A stretch of 64,000 nt of DNA from positions 15,835,501 to 15,899,500 of the forward strand of contig JASWHV010000011.1 in the NCBI GenBank assembly GCA_030760725.1, in the 5' to 3' direction. Made by a program: the position numbers and the translations under genes. The notes below the pieces were generated by a model that saw only the letters and a program-made list of their open reading frames with translations, ran no database searches and was not told the DNA's origin. Shown in pieces: positions 10,297 through 21,103 of the stretch (positions within the stretch are counted from its first letter, which is position 1; each line of letters opens with the position of its first letter). Source of the stretch: Neostapfia colusana (taxonomy: Eukaryota > Streptophyta > Magnoliopsida > Poales > Poaceae).

Positions 10297-11235
10297 TTAC
10301 GATCCTTGGCGGCGTCCATGGTTGCAGGGCCGTCGGGACCGCCAGCTTCGAGGTGCTGGTCCAGCCCCCTTCGTCCGCTCGGCGGGCCGGGCTGTGGGCC
10401 GCAACAACGTCCTCTCGAAGACTCCCTCGGGCACAGGCGCTCCGGTGGAGGCCTTCGTTGAGAGGTCGTCAGCTGCGGCATTGCTAGCGCGCGGTATATG
10501 GCGCAGGTCCAAGGCGAGGAAGTCTTTCTCCAACATCTGCACGTGGAGCAGATAAGCAGCTAGCTGTGGGTCATTACAGGAGCATTCGCCACTAACTTGC
10601 TTGATGACCAGCTGGGAGTCACCCTGTGCCAACAACTGGCGAGCGCCCAGAGACAGGGTTGTCTGTAGGCCAAAGATGAGTGCTTCATACTCTGCCATGT
10701 TGTTGGTTGCCTTGAAATTGAGACGCACCATGTACCCAAACTGCTCCCTCGATGGCATGAGAAGCAGTACGCCGGCACCGGCCCCCTGCTTTCGCGAGGA
10801 GCCGTCGAAGAAGAGCGTCCAGTGAGGCCCGGTGAAGACCGGAGCTCGGTGCTTTGGTTCACCGTCTTCATGGCCCCCTGGGTCAGCCTTCGTTGGCGTC
10901 CACTCAGCCACGAAGTCAGCCAGCGCTTGGCATTTGACTGCATGGTGAGGAAGGAAGTCCAGCTCAAACTCCGCCAGCTCCGCCGCCCATTTAGCGACAT
11001 TGCCAGTCGCATGGGGGCTGTGAAGGATCGCCTTCAGCGGATAGGAGGTGACCACCGAGACCCGGTGGGCCTGAAAGTAGTGGCGGAGCTTCCTGGACGC
11101 CACGAGCACTGCATACAGCAGCTTGTGGACCTCCAGGTACCTTGTCTTAGCGTCATGGAGGACCTCGCTGATGTAGTAGACAGGCCTCTGAATGGTCCGG
11201 ACCCTCTCTCTCAGGTCAGAGAGGTCTTCATCCAT
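10297..11235 (-). pseudogene. Tat-A RNase H and second (archaic) RNase H
   Basis: The 312-codon frame holds the end of the usual Ty3 RNase H (RPVYYISEVLHDAKTRY, then the connection up to ADFVAEWTP). After it comes a second RNase H-like domain beginning WTLFFDGSSRKQGAG, with NNMAEYEAL, GDSQLVIKQV and NAAADDLS, which keep the acidic positions expected. The double RNase H is diagnostic of the Tat lineage. The frame is offset from the RT frame upstream, so a frameshift lies in the linker near 11240-11300. Confidence 0.85.
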
Positions 11236-11300
11236 TGGCTCAGGCTTGCCGGAGGTGAGTGGGTCCAGGGGGGCTTCTGGGAGTTCGGACTCGAAGGCTC

Positions 11301-12671
11301 CTAAGCCGCCTTGGCCTTCCGGGAGGTCCTGCTAGTTTTCCGGGAGCTCCAGGAGGTCCCGCTGGATCTCCGGGAGGTCCCGTTGGGTCCCCGGGGGTCC
11401 TGTTGGACCTCCAGGAGGTTGCCTTGGAGGTCCGGGGGTCTGCCCTGAACCTTCGGGAGGTTGTCTTGGAGGTCCGGGAGGCCGTGCTGGACCTCCAGGA
11501 GGTTGTCTTGGAGGTCTGGGAGGCCGTCTTGGACCTCCGGGGTTTCCTGGCGTCTGTCTCCTGCTACCGGAGCAGGCTGTGATGACGAGAGGTCCGGCCG
11601 CTCTGCGACGAGGACCATACTCACCACTTCAGTTGTCGCCGCGATGTAGAGCAACAAATGCTCTCCGGGCTCGGGGGCTACCATGATAGACAGGGTCATC
11701 AAGAGTTGCTTCAACTCCTGGAAAGCTTCCTCTGCTTCGTCAGTCCAGGCAAATGGACCGGATTTGCGCAGGAGCTTAAAGAAGGGGAGCGTTCGCTCTG
11801 CTAGCCTCGGTATAAACCGACTCAGCGCGGCTAGGCATCCCGTGAGTTTCTGGACTTCTTTGATGCGGGCGGGAGGCCGCATCAAGTCGATGGCCTTGAT
11901 CTTCTCTGGGTTGGCCTCAATCCCTCGGTGTGAGACCAGGAATCCTAAGAGTTTCCCAGAGGATACGCCGAACACACATTTGTCGGGGTTCAGCTTGGTG
12001 CGCGTAGAACGCAATTTGTCAACGACTAAGGCTAGGTTATCTAACAAGGATGAACTCTGCCTGACCTTGACTACGATGTCATCGACATACACCTCAACTA
12101 AGTCTCTTATTAACTCTCCAAAGGTTTTGTGCATTGCACGTACAAAGGTGGGGAGAGCATTCTTTAGGCCATAAGGCATAGAGACATAACAATACAGGCC
12201 ATCTACTGTGATGAAGGAGGTGTGCTCTTCATCTTCTCTAGACATAGGGATCTGATGGAAACCCGAGTAGGCGTCTAGGAAGCACAGCATATCGCAGCCT
12301 GATGTCGAGTCTACTATTTGATCTATTCTGGGGAGAGGGAATGGATCTTTGGGACATGCCTTATTGAGACTGGTGTAGTCGATGCACATCCGGAGCTTCC
12401 CACCGGCCTTCGGGACAACGACGGGGTTCGCCAATCACCGGGGGTGATGGACTTCCCGTATGAAGCCAGCATCCAACAGCTTCTTGATATCTTCTCGGAT
12501 GAAGTTATGCCGCTCGATGGACTGCTTGCGAGGCTTCTGTTGGACTGGCCGGGCGTCGGGGAAGATCTTCAAGTGGTGCTCAATCACCTCCCTAGGGATC
12601 CCCGACATTTGCGATGGCTGCCATGCAAACACGTCGACGTTGTGCCGGAGGAAGGTGATGAGCGCGCCTTC
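11301..12671 (-). pseudogene. Tat-A reverse transcriptase
   Basis: It starts after a stop at 12672-12674 with the pre-RT region (VFAWQPSQMSGIPREVIEHH). RT follows: LANPVVVPK, RMCIDYTSLNKACPKDPFPL, FLDAYSGFHQI, MPYGLKNA and the catalytic VYVDDIVVK (about 12080-12110), which is intact, then the RT thumb to SGPFAWTDEAEEAF. A TGA at 12435-12437 replaces the Trp that family members have before LANP. The frame ends at 11301 after the heptad repeat. RT copies the element RNA into DNA. Confidence 0.9.
11395..11541 (-). repeat. heptad (7-residue) repeat between RT and RNase H in Tat-A
   Basis: The minus-strand frame reads PEVQDGL, PDLQDNL, LEVQHGL, PDLQDNL, PKVQGRP, PDLQGNL, LEVQQDP: seven 21-bp units with consensus P-(E/D)-(V/L)-Q. 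It sits where Tat elements normally have a short linker, just after ERPDL at the end of the RT connection. The DNA on the plus strand shows the same unit as GGAGGTCCGGGAGGC-type phrases. Confidence 0.8.
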
Positions 12672-13967
12672 CTATTTGCTATCCAGGCCTCCGGCTACCC
12701 GGGTGGTCTGGGCAGCGTCGGCGCTGACTTGGACGACCTTCAGGGGGACGTCGCCCTCGTCAAGGGGTTGCACACAGGGTGCAGCAGCAGAGGCACGGTG
12801 GCGTGCACTCGGGTGGAGCCGGTCTGGTTCCGCACTGCCAGGGGCTGGTGCTCGTGCTGTCGCAAGTGCCTGGAGCTTTTCCAAGGCCGACACTGCAGCA
12901 GTGCGGTCTCCACGAATCCTGAGGATGCCTGTTGGTGTAGGCATCTTCAAGACGAGGTAGCCGTAGTGGGCTGCTGCCATGAACCGGTACAGGGCTGGCC
13001 TGCCGATTATGGCGTTGAAGGGGAGGTCGATCTCCGCTACGTCGAACAGAATGTACTCTGCCCGATAGCTGTCCGGTGCCCCGAAGGTCACCGGAAGGCT
13101 GATGTTGCCGTAGGGGACAACTTGTCCCGGCCCTACCGCTGAGAACGGGCTCGACGGGGTGAACTTGGCCATCGGGATCTGCAGCTTCTGGAAAGCTGCG
13201 CGGCTGATGAGGTTCAGCCCAGCTCCGCCATCTACTAAAACGTGGTACATCCTCACGTTGGCGATGGTGGGCGCTACCAAGAGCGGTAGTTGGCCGGCCC
13301 CAGCCATGTTCCTGGGGCAGTCGGTGGCATCGAAGCTGATGGGGGTTCCCATCCACTTGAGGTGCGACGCGACACCTGGGAGTGGAGCCACCGACGCTAC
13401 CGCTCGGCGCAGAGTCTTAATCGCGCTTCGAGACGAGGGGTCAGCGAACCCGCCGTAGATGACATAGGGCTTCTTTCGACGCTCGTCATCGCTGGAGCTG
13501 GAGTCCTCATGGTTGCGCACCGCCTTCACGGCGCGCTGAGGCTCCTGAAACTCCACTTGGTGGTCGACGTTGTCTGGGGCGTCGGCCTTCTGCTTGCCCT
13601 CCCTTTGACGGAAGGATGGGGCATCAGTTCGCAGCTGCTTCCCTTTGCGGAAGCGCTCCGCGAGCTTCCGAATCTCCCGACACTCGGCAGTAGTATGGCG
13701 ACAGCTGCCGTGCACGGGGCATAGCTCGCCCTGGTCACCATCTGGGGCTGGTGACTGTCGCTGCCTTTTGTCGGGGCATGGCCCCCGAGCTCCACTGGGC
13801 GCCGCTGCTGCGGCAACGGGAGCCGCGACCGGTGACTTCATCTTGCCACCGCTCGGTTCTTGGTCTTCTTGCTGCCTCCATAGGAAGCAGCGCCAGACCC
13901 GGGATGTCCTTCTGACTCGGAGGCTGGCGGTGAGTGCCAGTTCCGCCCTTCTGCTGCCTTGGCGCAC
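12672..13967 (-). pseudogene. Tat-A gag C-terminus and protease
   Basis: A 431-codon frame. The first part is low complexity, with a cysteine-rich motif (CPVHGSCRHTTAEC, about residues 83-96) typical of Tat gag. The middle has YVIYGGFADPSS. The aspartic protease follows with the active-site motif VLVDGGAGLNLIS (about 13205-13245) and NAIIGRPALYRF. It ends GLDSK then TAG, where family members read on into the RT polyprotein. The protease would release gag and pol products. Confidence 0.85.
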
Positions 13968-14329
13968 TTGTCCGCCAGGCTGAAGAGCTCTGAAACGTCG
14001 CGAACCTCTCTGGTCGCGAGCTTCTCGAGCATCTTCTTGTCCCGTACACCCTGTCGGAACGCCACCACCACAGAAGCACTTTGGATATGTGGGATGGTGT
14101 TCCGTACCTGGGAGAATCGCTGGATGAAGGAGCGTAGGGATTCTCCAGGTTGTTGCTGGACGGCATGGAGGTCGAGCTCCGTGCCAGGCCGGGTGTAGGA
14201 GCTGCCGAAGTTAGTAGTGAACTGCCGGCAGAGCTCTCCCCAGGAGGTTATGGAGCCCTGGGGGAGGTTCATGAGCCAAGACCGGGCTGGGCCCGTCAAG
14301 GCGACAATGAAGTAGTTGGCCATGACGGC
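13838..14329 (-). pseudogene. Tat-A gag, middle part
   Basis: It encodes MANYFIVALTGPARSWL, TSWGELCRQFTTNF, ESLRSFIQRFSQVRN and VAFRQGVRDKKML, the capsid region (retrotransposon gag family). Its upstream end is cut by Tat-B at 14330. The missing N-terminal half lies at 20168-20829 and joins in frame across the ACGGC duplication. A one-base shift separates it from the 12672-13967 frame. Confidence 0.85.
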
Positions 14330-15665
14330 TGTCGAAGTGTGTGGTCGACACTTCCCCCAGACCTGCTCTGGACAGCCCGTGGAGGTTCTTTTTCGGTGGG
14401 GCTAGTCGCTTGCGGAGAGCTTCAGCGTTAGGGACGAGTGAGGGAGAAGCTTGACACGACGAGTTTTACGTGGTTCAGGCCGCCGGAGCGTAAAACACTA
14501 CGTCCACGGTGAGCAGAGGTGCTCTCTGTATTGCTTGTTGCTCAGAACCGGAGTCCTGAGCTTGAGGGTGAGTGATGCCTAGGATGCGAGTTCACAGAGT
14601 TCGAACCTAAGGGTGTGAATGGCTGGAGTGCCAACCCCTGCTAACGTTGCCTACCTGAGCCTTTTATAGTCCAAGGCTCGAGCGGCTTACAAGGTGGGCT
14701 CGGGACCCGACAGGTGGCCCCGGGGTGATTTCCTACCAACTATTATGTCTTGGCGCTGGCGTCGAAGTCCTCGTCCTGCCGCCCTGCCCGTGCCGCAGGC
14801 TAAGTGTAGCGTGTAGTTGTTGGCGATGGCAGGGGCGACAGGGCATGTCTTGTCCGGTCTTGTCGCTGCCTTCAATGGCCTGCAGCTTCAGACACTGTAC
14901 GCCCGTCCTGACTGTGATTGGTCACAGCGCCTCCTGACAGGCGTGCGCTGCGCCTCTTCGTCTCGAGAAGGCGCGAGTCTTGAATGCTTTGTACGGTGAA
15001 GGCATGGCACGCCTTTACTCTCGCTGCCTACCGCACCGGGCGGCAACACTACTCTGTTGGCCACGTGTCAGACCCGGAGCTCTCCTTTGAGGAGAGGAGG
15101 AGCTCCGGCTCCGCTGGACACGTGGAGCCTTCGGAGCTCACCCCCACGGAGGGGTCGAGGTCCGGTCTTCCGGGCCACGTGGCAGGCTCGGAGCTATCCT
15201 TTGAGGAGAGGAGAGCCCCGGCCCTGCCGGACACGTGGCGCCTTCGGAGCTCGCCCTTGCGGAGGGGGCGAGGTCCGACCTCCTGGGCCACGTGGCAGGC
15301 CCGGAGCTATCCTTCGAGGAAGGGGGGCTCCGGCCCCGCTGGACACGTGGCGCCTTCGGAGCTCGCCCCTGCAGAGGGGGTGAGCTCCGGCCTCCTGGGC
15401 CACGTGGCAGGCTCGGAGCTATCCTCCGTGGGGAGGGGAGCTCCGGCCCCGCTGGACACGTGGCGCCTTCGGAGCTCGTCCCTGCAGAGGGGGTGAGGTC
15501 CGGCCTCCTGGGCCACGTGGCAGGCTCGGAGCTATCCTTCATGGGGAGGGGAGCTCCGGCCCCGCTGGACACGTGGCGCCTTCAAACCTCGCCCTGCAGA
15601 GGGAGCGAGGTCCTTAGGAAGTTTTACCCTAAGCGCGGGGGTACCCGGTATTGAGGGTACCGACA
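14330..15665 (-). repeat. Tat-B 3' LTR
   Basis: Plus-strand ends are TGTCGAAGTGTG and GGGTACCGACA. It is longer than the Tat-A LTR because its U3 array has more units: ten perfect CACGTG motifs start at 15062, 15119, 15176, 15232, 15289, 15344, 15401, 15457, 15514 and 15570. The TATA box CTATAAAAGG is at 14660-14669 (minus). Confidence 0.92.
15062..15575 (-). promoter_or_regulatory. array of ten CACGTG (G-box/ABRE) motifs in U3
   Basis: Ten CACGTG hexamers are spaced 55-57 bp apart, alternating GGCCACGTGGC-type and GGACACGTGGC-type flanks. CACGTG is the core bound by plant bZIP (GBF, ABF) and bHLH (PIF) factors, and GGACACGTGGC matches, as I recall it, the ABRE of the wheat Em promoter. The array lies upstream of the TATA box in element orientation. 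Factor binding is inference. Confidence 0.7.
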
Positions 15666-15839
15666 GTGGCCCCCGGGCTCTCCTCGGGGGAGGTAACGAG
15701 CCCGAGGTGGGGCCTTCTCCTACCCGCGCACTTTCTTGTTTTGAGTACTCCCTGTGCTGGCAGGGTCTTGACGGCTTCGGAGTTCAGCCTCTGAGGAGAG
15801 GGTGAAGCCTGGCATCGGAGCTCAGCCCCTGCGAAAGGG

Positions 15840-16870
15840 GGAGGTTCGGCTTCGGAGCTCGCCTTTAAGAAGAGGGGTGGTCCGGGAGGTCATCGGAGCT
15901 CAGGCCCACGGAGGGCATGAGGTCCGGCATCAGGGCTCGCCTCTGAGAAGAGAGCGAGGGCTGGCATCGGAGCTCGGCCCAGCTGTGGGGGCGGAGGTCC
16001 GGAAGTCATCGGAGCTCAAGCCCATGGAGGACGTGAGGTCCGGCATCAGGGCCCGCCTCTGAAAGGAGGGCGAGGGCTGGCATCGGAGCTCGGCCCGGCT
16101 GTGGGGGCGGAGGTCCGGAAGTCATCGGAGCTCAGGCCCACGAAGGGCGTGAGGTCCGGCATCAGGGCTCGCCTCTGAAAGGAGGGCGAGGGCTGGCATC
16201 GGAGCTCGGCCCGGCTGTGGGGGCGGAGGTCCGGAAGTCATCGGAGCTCAGGCCCACGAAGGGCGTGAGGTCCGGCATCAGGGCTCACCTATGAAAGGAG
16301 GGCGAGGGCTGGCATCGGAGCTTGGCCCAGCTGTGGGGGCGGAGGTCCGGAAGTCATCGGAGCTCAGGCCCACTAAGGGCGTGAGGTCCGGCATCAGGGC
16401 TCGCCTCTGAAAGGAGGGCGAGGGCTGGCATCGGAGCTCGGCTCGGCTGTGGGGGCGGAGGTCCTGAAGTCATCGGAGCTCAAGCTCACGGAGGGCGTGA
16501 GGTGGCTCGCCTCTGAAAGGAGGGCGAGGGCTGGCATCGGAGCTCGGCCCGGTTGTGGGGGCGAAGGTCCGAAAGTCATCGGAGCTCAGGCCCACGGAGG
16601 GCGTGAGCTCCGGCATCAGGACTCGCCTCTGAAAGGAGGGCGAGGGCTGGCATCGGAGCTCGGCCCGGCTGTGGGGGCGGAGGTCTGGAAGTCATCGGAG
16701 CTCAGGCCCACGGAGGGCGTGAGGTCCGGCATCAGAACTCGCCTCTGAAAGGAGGGTGAGGGCTGGCATCGGAGCTCGGCCCAGCTGTGGGGGCGGAGGT
16801 CCGGAAGTCATCGAAGCTCAGGCCTACGGAGGGCGTGAGGTCCGGCATCAGAGCTCACCCCTGCGGAGGG
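15840..16870. repeat. 116-bp tandem array in Tat-B
   Basis: The marker CTGGCATCGG recurs at 15961, 16077, 16193, 16309, 16425, 16531, 16647 and 16763: a 116-bp period with one 106-bp unit. Each unit carries GTCATCGGAGCTCA, GAGGTCCGGCATCAG and GCCCGGCTGTGGGGGCGGAG. It is not coding. Confidence 0.93.
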
Positions 16871-16929
16871 GTGATGTGCGTCTTCATGGCTCAGCCCAGT
16901 GTAGGGGGCAAGGTCCGACTTCGGTGTTC

Positions 16930-17900
16930 ATCCCTGGGGGTGGCTACCGGCTTCGGAGATCACTCTTGCGATAGGGGTGTCGTCCGGCATCGGACCTTAG
17001 GTCAGTGTAGGGCACACGGTCCGGCTTCGGTGTTCACCCCTGTGGGGTGGCGACCGGCTTTGGAGATCACACCTGCGATAGGTATGTCGTCCGGCATCGG
17101 ACCTTACCCCAGTGTAGGGCACACGGTCCGACTTCGATGTTCATCCCTGTGGGGTGGCGACCGGCTTCGGAGATCACACCTGCGATAGGTGTATCGTCCG
17201 GCATCGGACCTTAGCCCAGTGTAGGGCACACGGTCCGGCTTCGGTGTTCACCCCTGTGGGGTGGCGACCGGCTTCGGAGATCACACCTGCGATAGGTGTG
17301 TCGTCCGGCATCGGACCTTAGCCGAGTGTAGGGTACACGATTCGGTTTCGGTGTTCACCCCTGTGGGGTGGCGATCGGCTTCGGAGATCACACCTGCGAT
17401 AGGTGTGTCGTCCGGCATCGGACCTTAGCCCAGTGTAGGGCACACGGTCCGGCTTCGGTGTTCACCCCTGTGGGGTGGCGACCGGCTTCGGAGATCACAA
17501 CTGCGATAGGTGTGTCGTCCGGCATCGGACATTAGCTCAGTGTAGGGCACACGGTCCGGCTTCGGTGTTCACCCCTGTGGGGTGGCGACCGGCTTCGGAG
17601 ATCACACCTGCGATAGGTGTGTCGTCCGGCATCGGACCTTAGCCCAGTGTAGGGCACACGGTCCGGCTTCGGTGTTCACCCCTGTGGGGTGGCGACCGGC
17701 TTCGGAGATCACACTTGCGATAGGTGTGTCGTCCGGCATCGGACCTTAGCCCAGTGTAGGGCACACGGTCCGGCTTCGGTGTTCACCCCTGTGGGGTGGC
17801 GACCGGCTTCGGAGATCACACCTGCGATAGGTGTGTCGTCCGGCATCGGACCTTAGCCCAGTGTAGGGCACACGGTCCGGCTTCGGTGTTCACCCCTGTT
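16930..17900. repeat. 107-bp tandem array in Tat-B
   Basis: The marker GGCATCGGAC (GGCATCGGACATTAG in one unit) recurs at 16986, 17093, 17200, 17307, 17414, 17521, 17628, 17735 and 17842: nine units of exactly 107 bp. Units share GGCTTCGGTGTTCACCCC, TGTGGGGTGGCGACCGGC and CACACCTGCGATAGG. It follows directly on the 116-bp array but is a different sequence. Confidence 0.95.
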
Positions 17901-18400
17901 GAGGGGGTGAGGTCCGGCGCTGCTCAGGGGCCCTCCCTTTCCTGTCCCTTAGTCTCATTTGGCTTACTGTCCCGGGCCGAAATACGGGGCTTGGGTAATC
18001 CAGTGCACTCGGTCGCGGAGGTCTGGCCCCCAGCCCTAGTCAGGGTGTAACCGTCCGGCCCCCTAGTACTCAGACCATAGCGCTGGGGGGTAGAGTGCGC
18101 ATGCTTTGGGTGCAGGACTGGGCAAAGCAAGGCTCCTGACCCCCCGGTCTGGCGTAGGTCTTTTCCTGGAGGAGACCAACTGGCGTTACAGTACCCTTAC
18201 AGGGGGAGGTCCAAAAGGCCCCCAGGCCTCTGGCAGGTACCCCAAGCACTACCGCCTTCGGCAGGATGGCAAATATCGACTATGCGTGAGAGCAGGAAAG
18301 AGGAACCGAGTGTACAATGGATGTACACTGTCTAGAGCGTGGGGAGGTGATCATATAAATTAATGTGTAATTTAAATAAACACCTAAGTAAGCATGGTGA
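17900..18400 (-). other. Tat-B 3' region shared with Tat-A
   Basis: CATTTGGCTTACTGTCC, GGCAGGTACCCCAAGC, ACCGAGTGTA and AATTAATGTGTAATTTAAATAA match Tat-A at about 8530-8760 in the same order. In Tat-A this block precedes the integrase end; here it is joined almost directly to gag sequence near 18400, which marks the edge of the pol deletion. Confidence 0.7.
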
Positions 18401-18842
18401 ACTTACTGGGGTAGCGTCGGAGCGCCTGTCTTGGGCTCCCATGCACGGACCGGTGGCACCAGGGCGTCTGCCGGTACCGCGCGATCTGGAGCGGAGGATT
18501 GACGGCAGCAGCGTTGAGGTCGTTGACGTCGCGGATCCATTGCTGGGTGGCCCCCTGGAGGGCGTCTTCAGCAGGCGGATTGTCCAGGAGCGCTTCTACG
18601 GCGGCTAGCGCACTTGCTTGAGCGGCACTCTGCGCCGCGGTCGACCATGAGGTTGATGAAGTTCGTGTTGTCGGAGTCGGCTGCTGGCTTCCAGCTGGCA
18701 CCGACACACTCCATGCTGAGTGTGTCGAGACGTAGTTCTCGCTGGTCACCGTTCGTCGAGAACGTGGGCGAGGAGAGCTTGCCGCTGAAGGAAGTTTCGT
18801 CATCTTTGCCGGCAAAAGCTCGTCGCGCAAGGGAAAAGCCCC
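18400..18842 (-). pseudogene. Tat-B gag N-terminal remnant
   Basis: The minus-strand frame has QSAAQASALAAVEALLDN and ATQQWIRDVNDLNAAAVNPP, close to the Tat-A gag start (SATQQWIREVDRLVVAAANP). It lacks the capsid core. Keeping the 5' gag/leader region while losing the rest is common in non-autonomous LTR elements, where this region is thought to hold the packaging signal. Confidence 0.7.
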
Positions 18843-18844
18843 CT

Positions 18845-18859
18845 TCCTGGCGCGCCAAA
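18845..18859 (-). other. Tat-B primer-binding site
   Basis: Immediately inside the 5' LTR the minus strand reads TTTGGCGCGCCAGG. The same sequence borders the Tat-A 5' LTR at 21103. I have not matched it to a particular tRNA. Confidence 0.65.
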
Positions 18860-20167
18860 TGTCGAAGTGTGTGGTCGACACTTCCCCCGGACCTGCACTG
18901 GGCAGCCCGCGGAGGTTCTTTTTCGGAGGGGCTAGTCACTTGCGGAGAGCTTGAGCGTAGGGACGAGTTTAGGAGAAGCTTGACACGGCGAGTTTTACGT
19001 GGTTCAGGCCGCCGGAGCGTAAAACCCTACATCCACGGCGAGCTGAGGAGCTCGCTGTATTGCTTGTTGCTCAGAACCGGAGTCCTGAGCTTGAGGATGA
19101 GTTATGTCTAGCGTATGAGTTGCGGGAGTGCGAACCCTTGCTAACGTTGCCTACCCGAGCCTTTTATAGTCCAAGGCTCGAGCGGCTTACAAGGTGGGCT
19201 CGAGACCCGACAGGTGGCCTCGGGGTGATTTCCTACCAACTATTATGTCTTGGCGCTGGCGTCGAAGTCCTCGTCCTGCCGCCCTGCCCATGCCGCAGGC
19301 TAAGTGTAGTGTGTAGTCGTTGGCGATGGCAGGGGCGGCAGGGCATGTCTTGTCCGGTCTTGTCGCTGCCTTCAATGGCCTGCACCTTCAGACACTGTAC
19401 GCCTGTCCTGACTGTGATTGGTCACAGCGCCTCCTGACAGGCTTGCGCTGCGCCTCTTCGTCTAGGGAAGGCGCGAGTCTTCAATGCTTTGTACGGTAAA
19501 GGCATGGCGCGCCTTTACTCCCGCTGCCTACCGCGCTGGGCGGCAGCACTGCTCTGTTGGCCACGTGTCGGACCTGGAGCTCTCCTTTGAGGAGAGGGGG
19601 AGCTCCGGCTCCGCTGGACACGTGGAGCCTTCGGAGCTCACCCCCGCGGAGGGGTCGAGGTCCGGTCTTCCGGGCCACGTGGCAGGCTCGGAGCTATCCT
19701 TTGAGGAGAGGAGAGCCCCGACCCTGCCGGACACGTGGCGCCTTCGGAGCTCGCCCTTGCCGAGGGGGCGAGGTCCGACTTCCTGGGCCACGTGGCAGGC
19801 CCGGAGCTATCCTCCGAGGGAAGGGGGGCTCCGGCCCCGCTGGACACGTGGCGCCTTCGGAGCTCGCCCCTGCAGAGGGGGTGAGGTCCGGCCTCCTGGG
19901 CCACGTGGCAGGCTCGGAGCTATCCTCCGTGGGGACGGGAGCTCCGGCCCCGCTGGACACGTGGCGCCTTCGGAGCTCGCCCCTGCAGAGGGGGTGAGGT
20001 CCGGCCCTCCTGGGCCACGTGGCAGGCTCGGAGCTATCCTCCGTTGGGAGGGGAGCTCCGGCCCCGCTGGACACGTGGCGCCTTCAAACCTCGCCCTGCA
20101 GAGGGAGCGAGGTCCTTAGGAAGTTTTACCCTGTGCGCGGGGGTACCCGGTATTGAGGGTACCGACA
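18860..20167 (-). repeat. Tat-B 5' LTR
   Basis: It is collinear with 14330-15665. The TATA box CTATAAAAGG is at 19160-19169 (minus) and the CACGTG array lies at about 19560-20080. It ends GGTACCGACA and is followed by the second ACGGC. Confidence 0.92.
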
Positions 20168-20829
20168 ACGGCCTCATCCCCTCCTGCGGCAAGTACGGCG
20201 GTGGAGTAGATCTGGAGGAACTCCGCCGGGTTGACACTGTCGTCGTACTTCTCGGGCAGGTGCGGCCGAAACTTGCGCGGCCACCTCGCGAAGCGAAGGT
20301 GGGGCGCTAGGGCCGCACATCCTGCTCCTGTCGCTGCAGGCGTTGGTGCCGCGAACGCTTGGTTCGCTGCTGGCACAGTGTACCCCGGTATGGGCAAGGC
20401 TGCGCCATAGTCCGGGGGCGCCGTTTGCAGGGCATATGGCTGTGGCATATGCTGCGCGGCGTATGCCTGGGGCAGATATCGCGTGGCGAAAGTCTGCGCC
20501 TCAGGCAGGGTTGAGGCAGACGTCATGCTGTCGCCAGCCTCTTGGCTGCGACGCCTTTCTCGTCGTCGCTCGAGGAACACTCGGGCATCTTGGCCCAAGT
20601 GGCATCGTTCCAGCTCTGTCCTCAGGTCCGCCGACGGGAGCCTGGTGGAGCTGGAATCCGCCGCCTGTCCGTCAACCGTTGGCGTGCGCGTCAGCGACAC
20701 AGCCGGTTGGCCGGAACGTCGTCCCCGCCGAAGTCGAGGGTTTGCGGCGGCGACGACGAGACGGTCTACTTCGCGGATCCACTGCTGGGTCGCTGACTGA
20801 GGCGCGTCCCCAGTAGGGGGATTGCGCAT
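20168..20829 (-). pseudogene. Tat-A gag, N-terminal half
   Basis: The minus-strand frame begins MRNPPTGDAPQSATQQW, continues through a low-complexity middle (PQAYAAQHMPQPYALQ) and enters the capsid region at WPRKFRPHLPEKYDDSV, NPAEFLQIYSTA and VLAAGGDEA. At the ACGGC duplication it joins MANYFIVALTG at 14323. The frame is open upstream, so the true start may be further toward 21080. Confidence 0.85.
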
Positions 20830-21087
20830 TAGCGCTCTTGCTGCAGCTAGCGCGCCCCCGTGGGCGACGCTCAGCGCTGCAGAAGATCTGACGCTCGCTG
20901 GAGCCTGCGTTGCAGGAGTCGGCGTTGCCGGAGTCGGCTGCTAGCTTCCAGCATGCGCCGTCCGGAGTGTGTCGACACGTATTCTCCGCTAGTCACGATC
21001 CGTCGTGAACGCGGAGGAGAGCTTGCCGCTGAAGGAAGCTTCGTCATCTTCGTCGGCAGAAACTCGTCGCGCAAGGGAAAAGCCCCC

Positions 21088-21103
21088 TACCTGGCGCGCC
21101 AAA
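21088..21103 (-). other. Tat-A primer-binding site
   Basis: TTTGGCGCGCCAGGTA on the minus strand lies directly downstream of the 5' LTR in element orientation. The same motif is used by Tat-B, and a variant (TTGGTGTGCCAGGTAG) by Tat-E. Confidence 0.7.

Larger units (their letters stand above)
14330..20167 (-). mobile_element. Tat-B: coding-deleted Tat element inserted in Tat-A gag
   Basis: LTRs of 1336 bp (14330-15665) and 1308 bp (18860-20167) are flanked by ACGGC at 14325-14329 and 20168-20172. The LTRs belong to the same family as those of Tat-A. The 3.2-kb interior has a polypurine tract, two long tandem arrays, a 3' region shared with Tat-A, a short gag N-terminal remnant and a primer-binding site, but no protease, RT, RNase H or integrase. 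This is the form of a non-autonomous derivative that would depend on proteins of a Tat-A-like partner. Confidence 0.92.

Noticed and set aside
5730..15665. Reading 5730-6795 and 14330-15665 as the LTR pair of one element
   Set aside because: Target duplications pair 5730 with 22180 (AAGAG) and 14330 with 20167 (ACGGC), and gag rejoins only when 14330-20167 is skipped.
15840..17900. Centromeric or knob satellite array
   Set aside because: Both arrays are contained within one LTR element with matching LTRs and target duplication, and have only eight or nine units.
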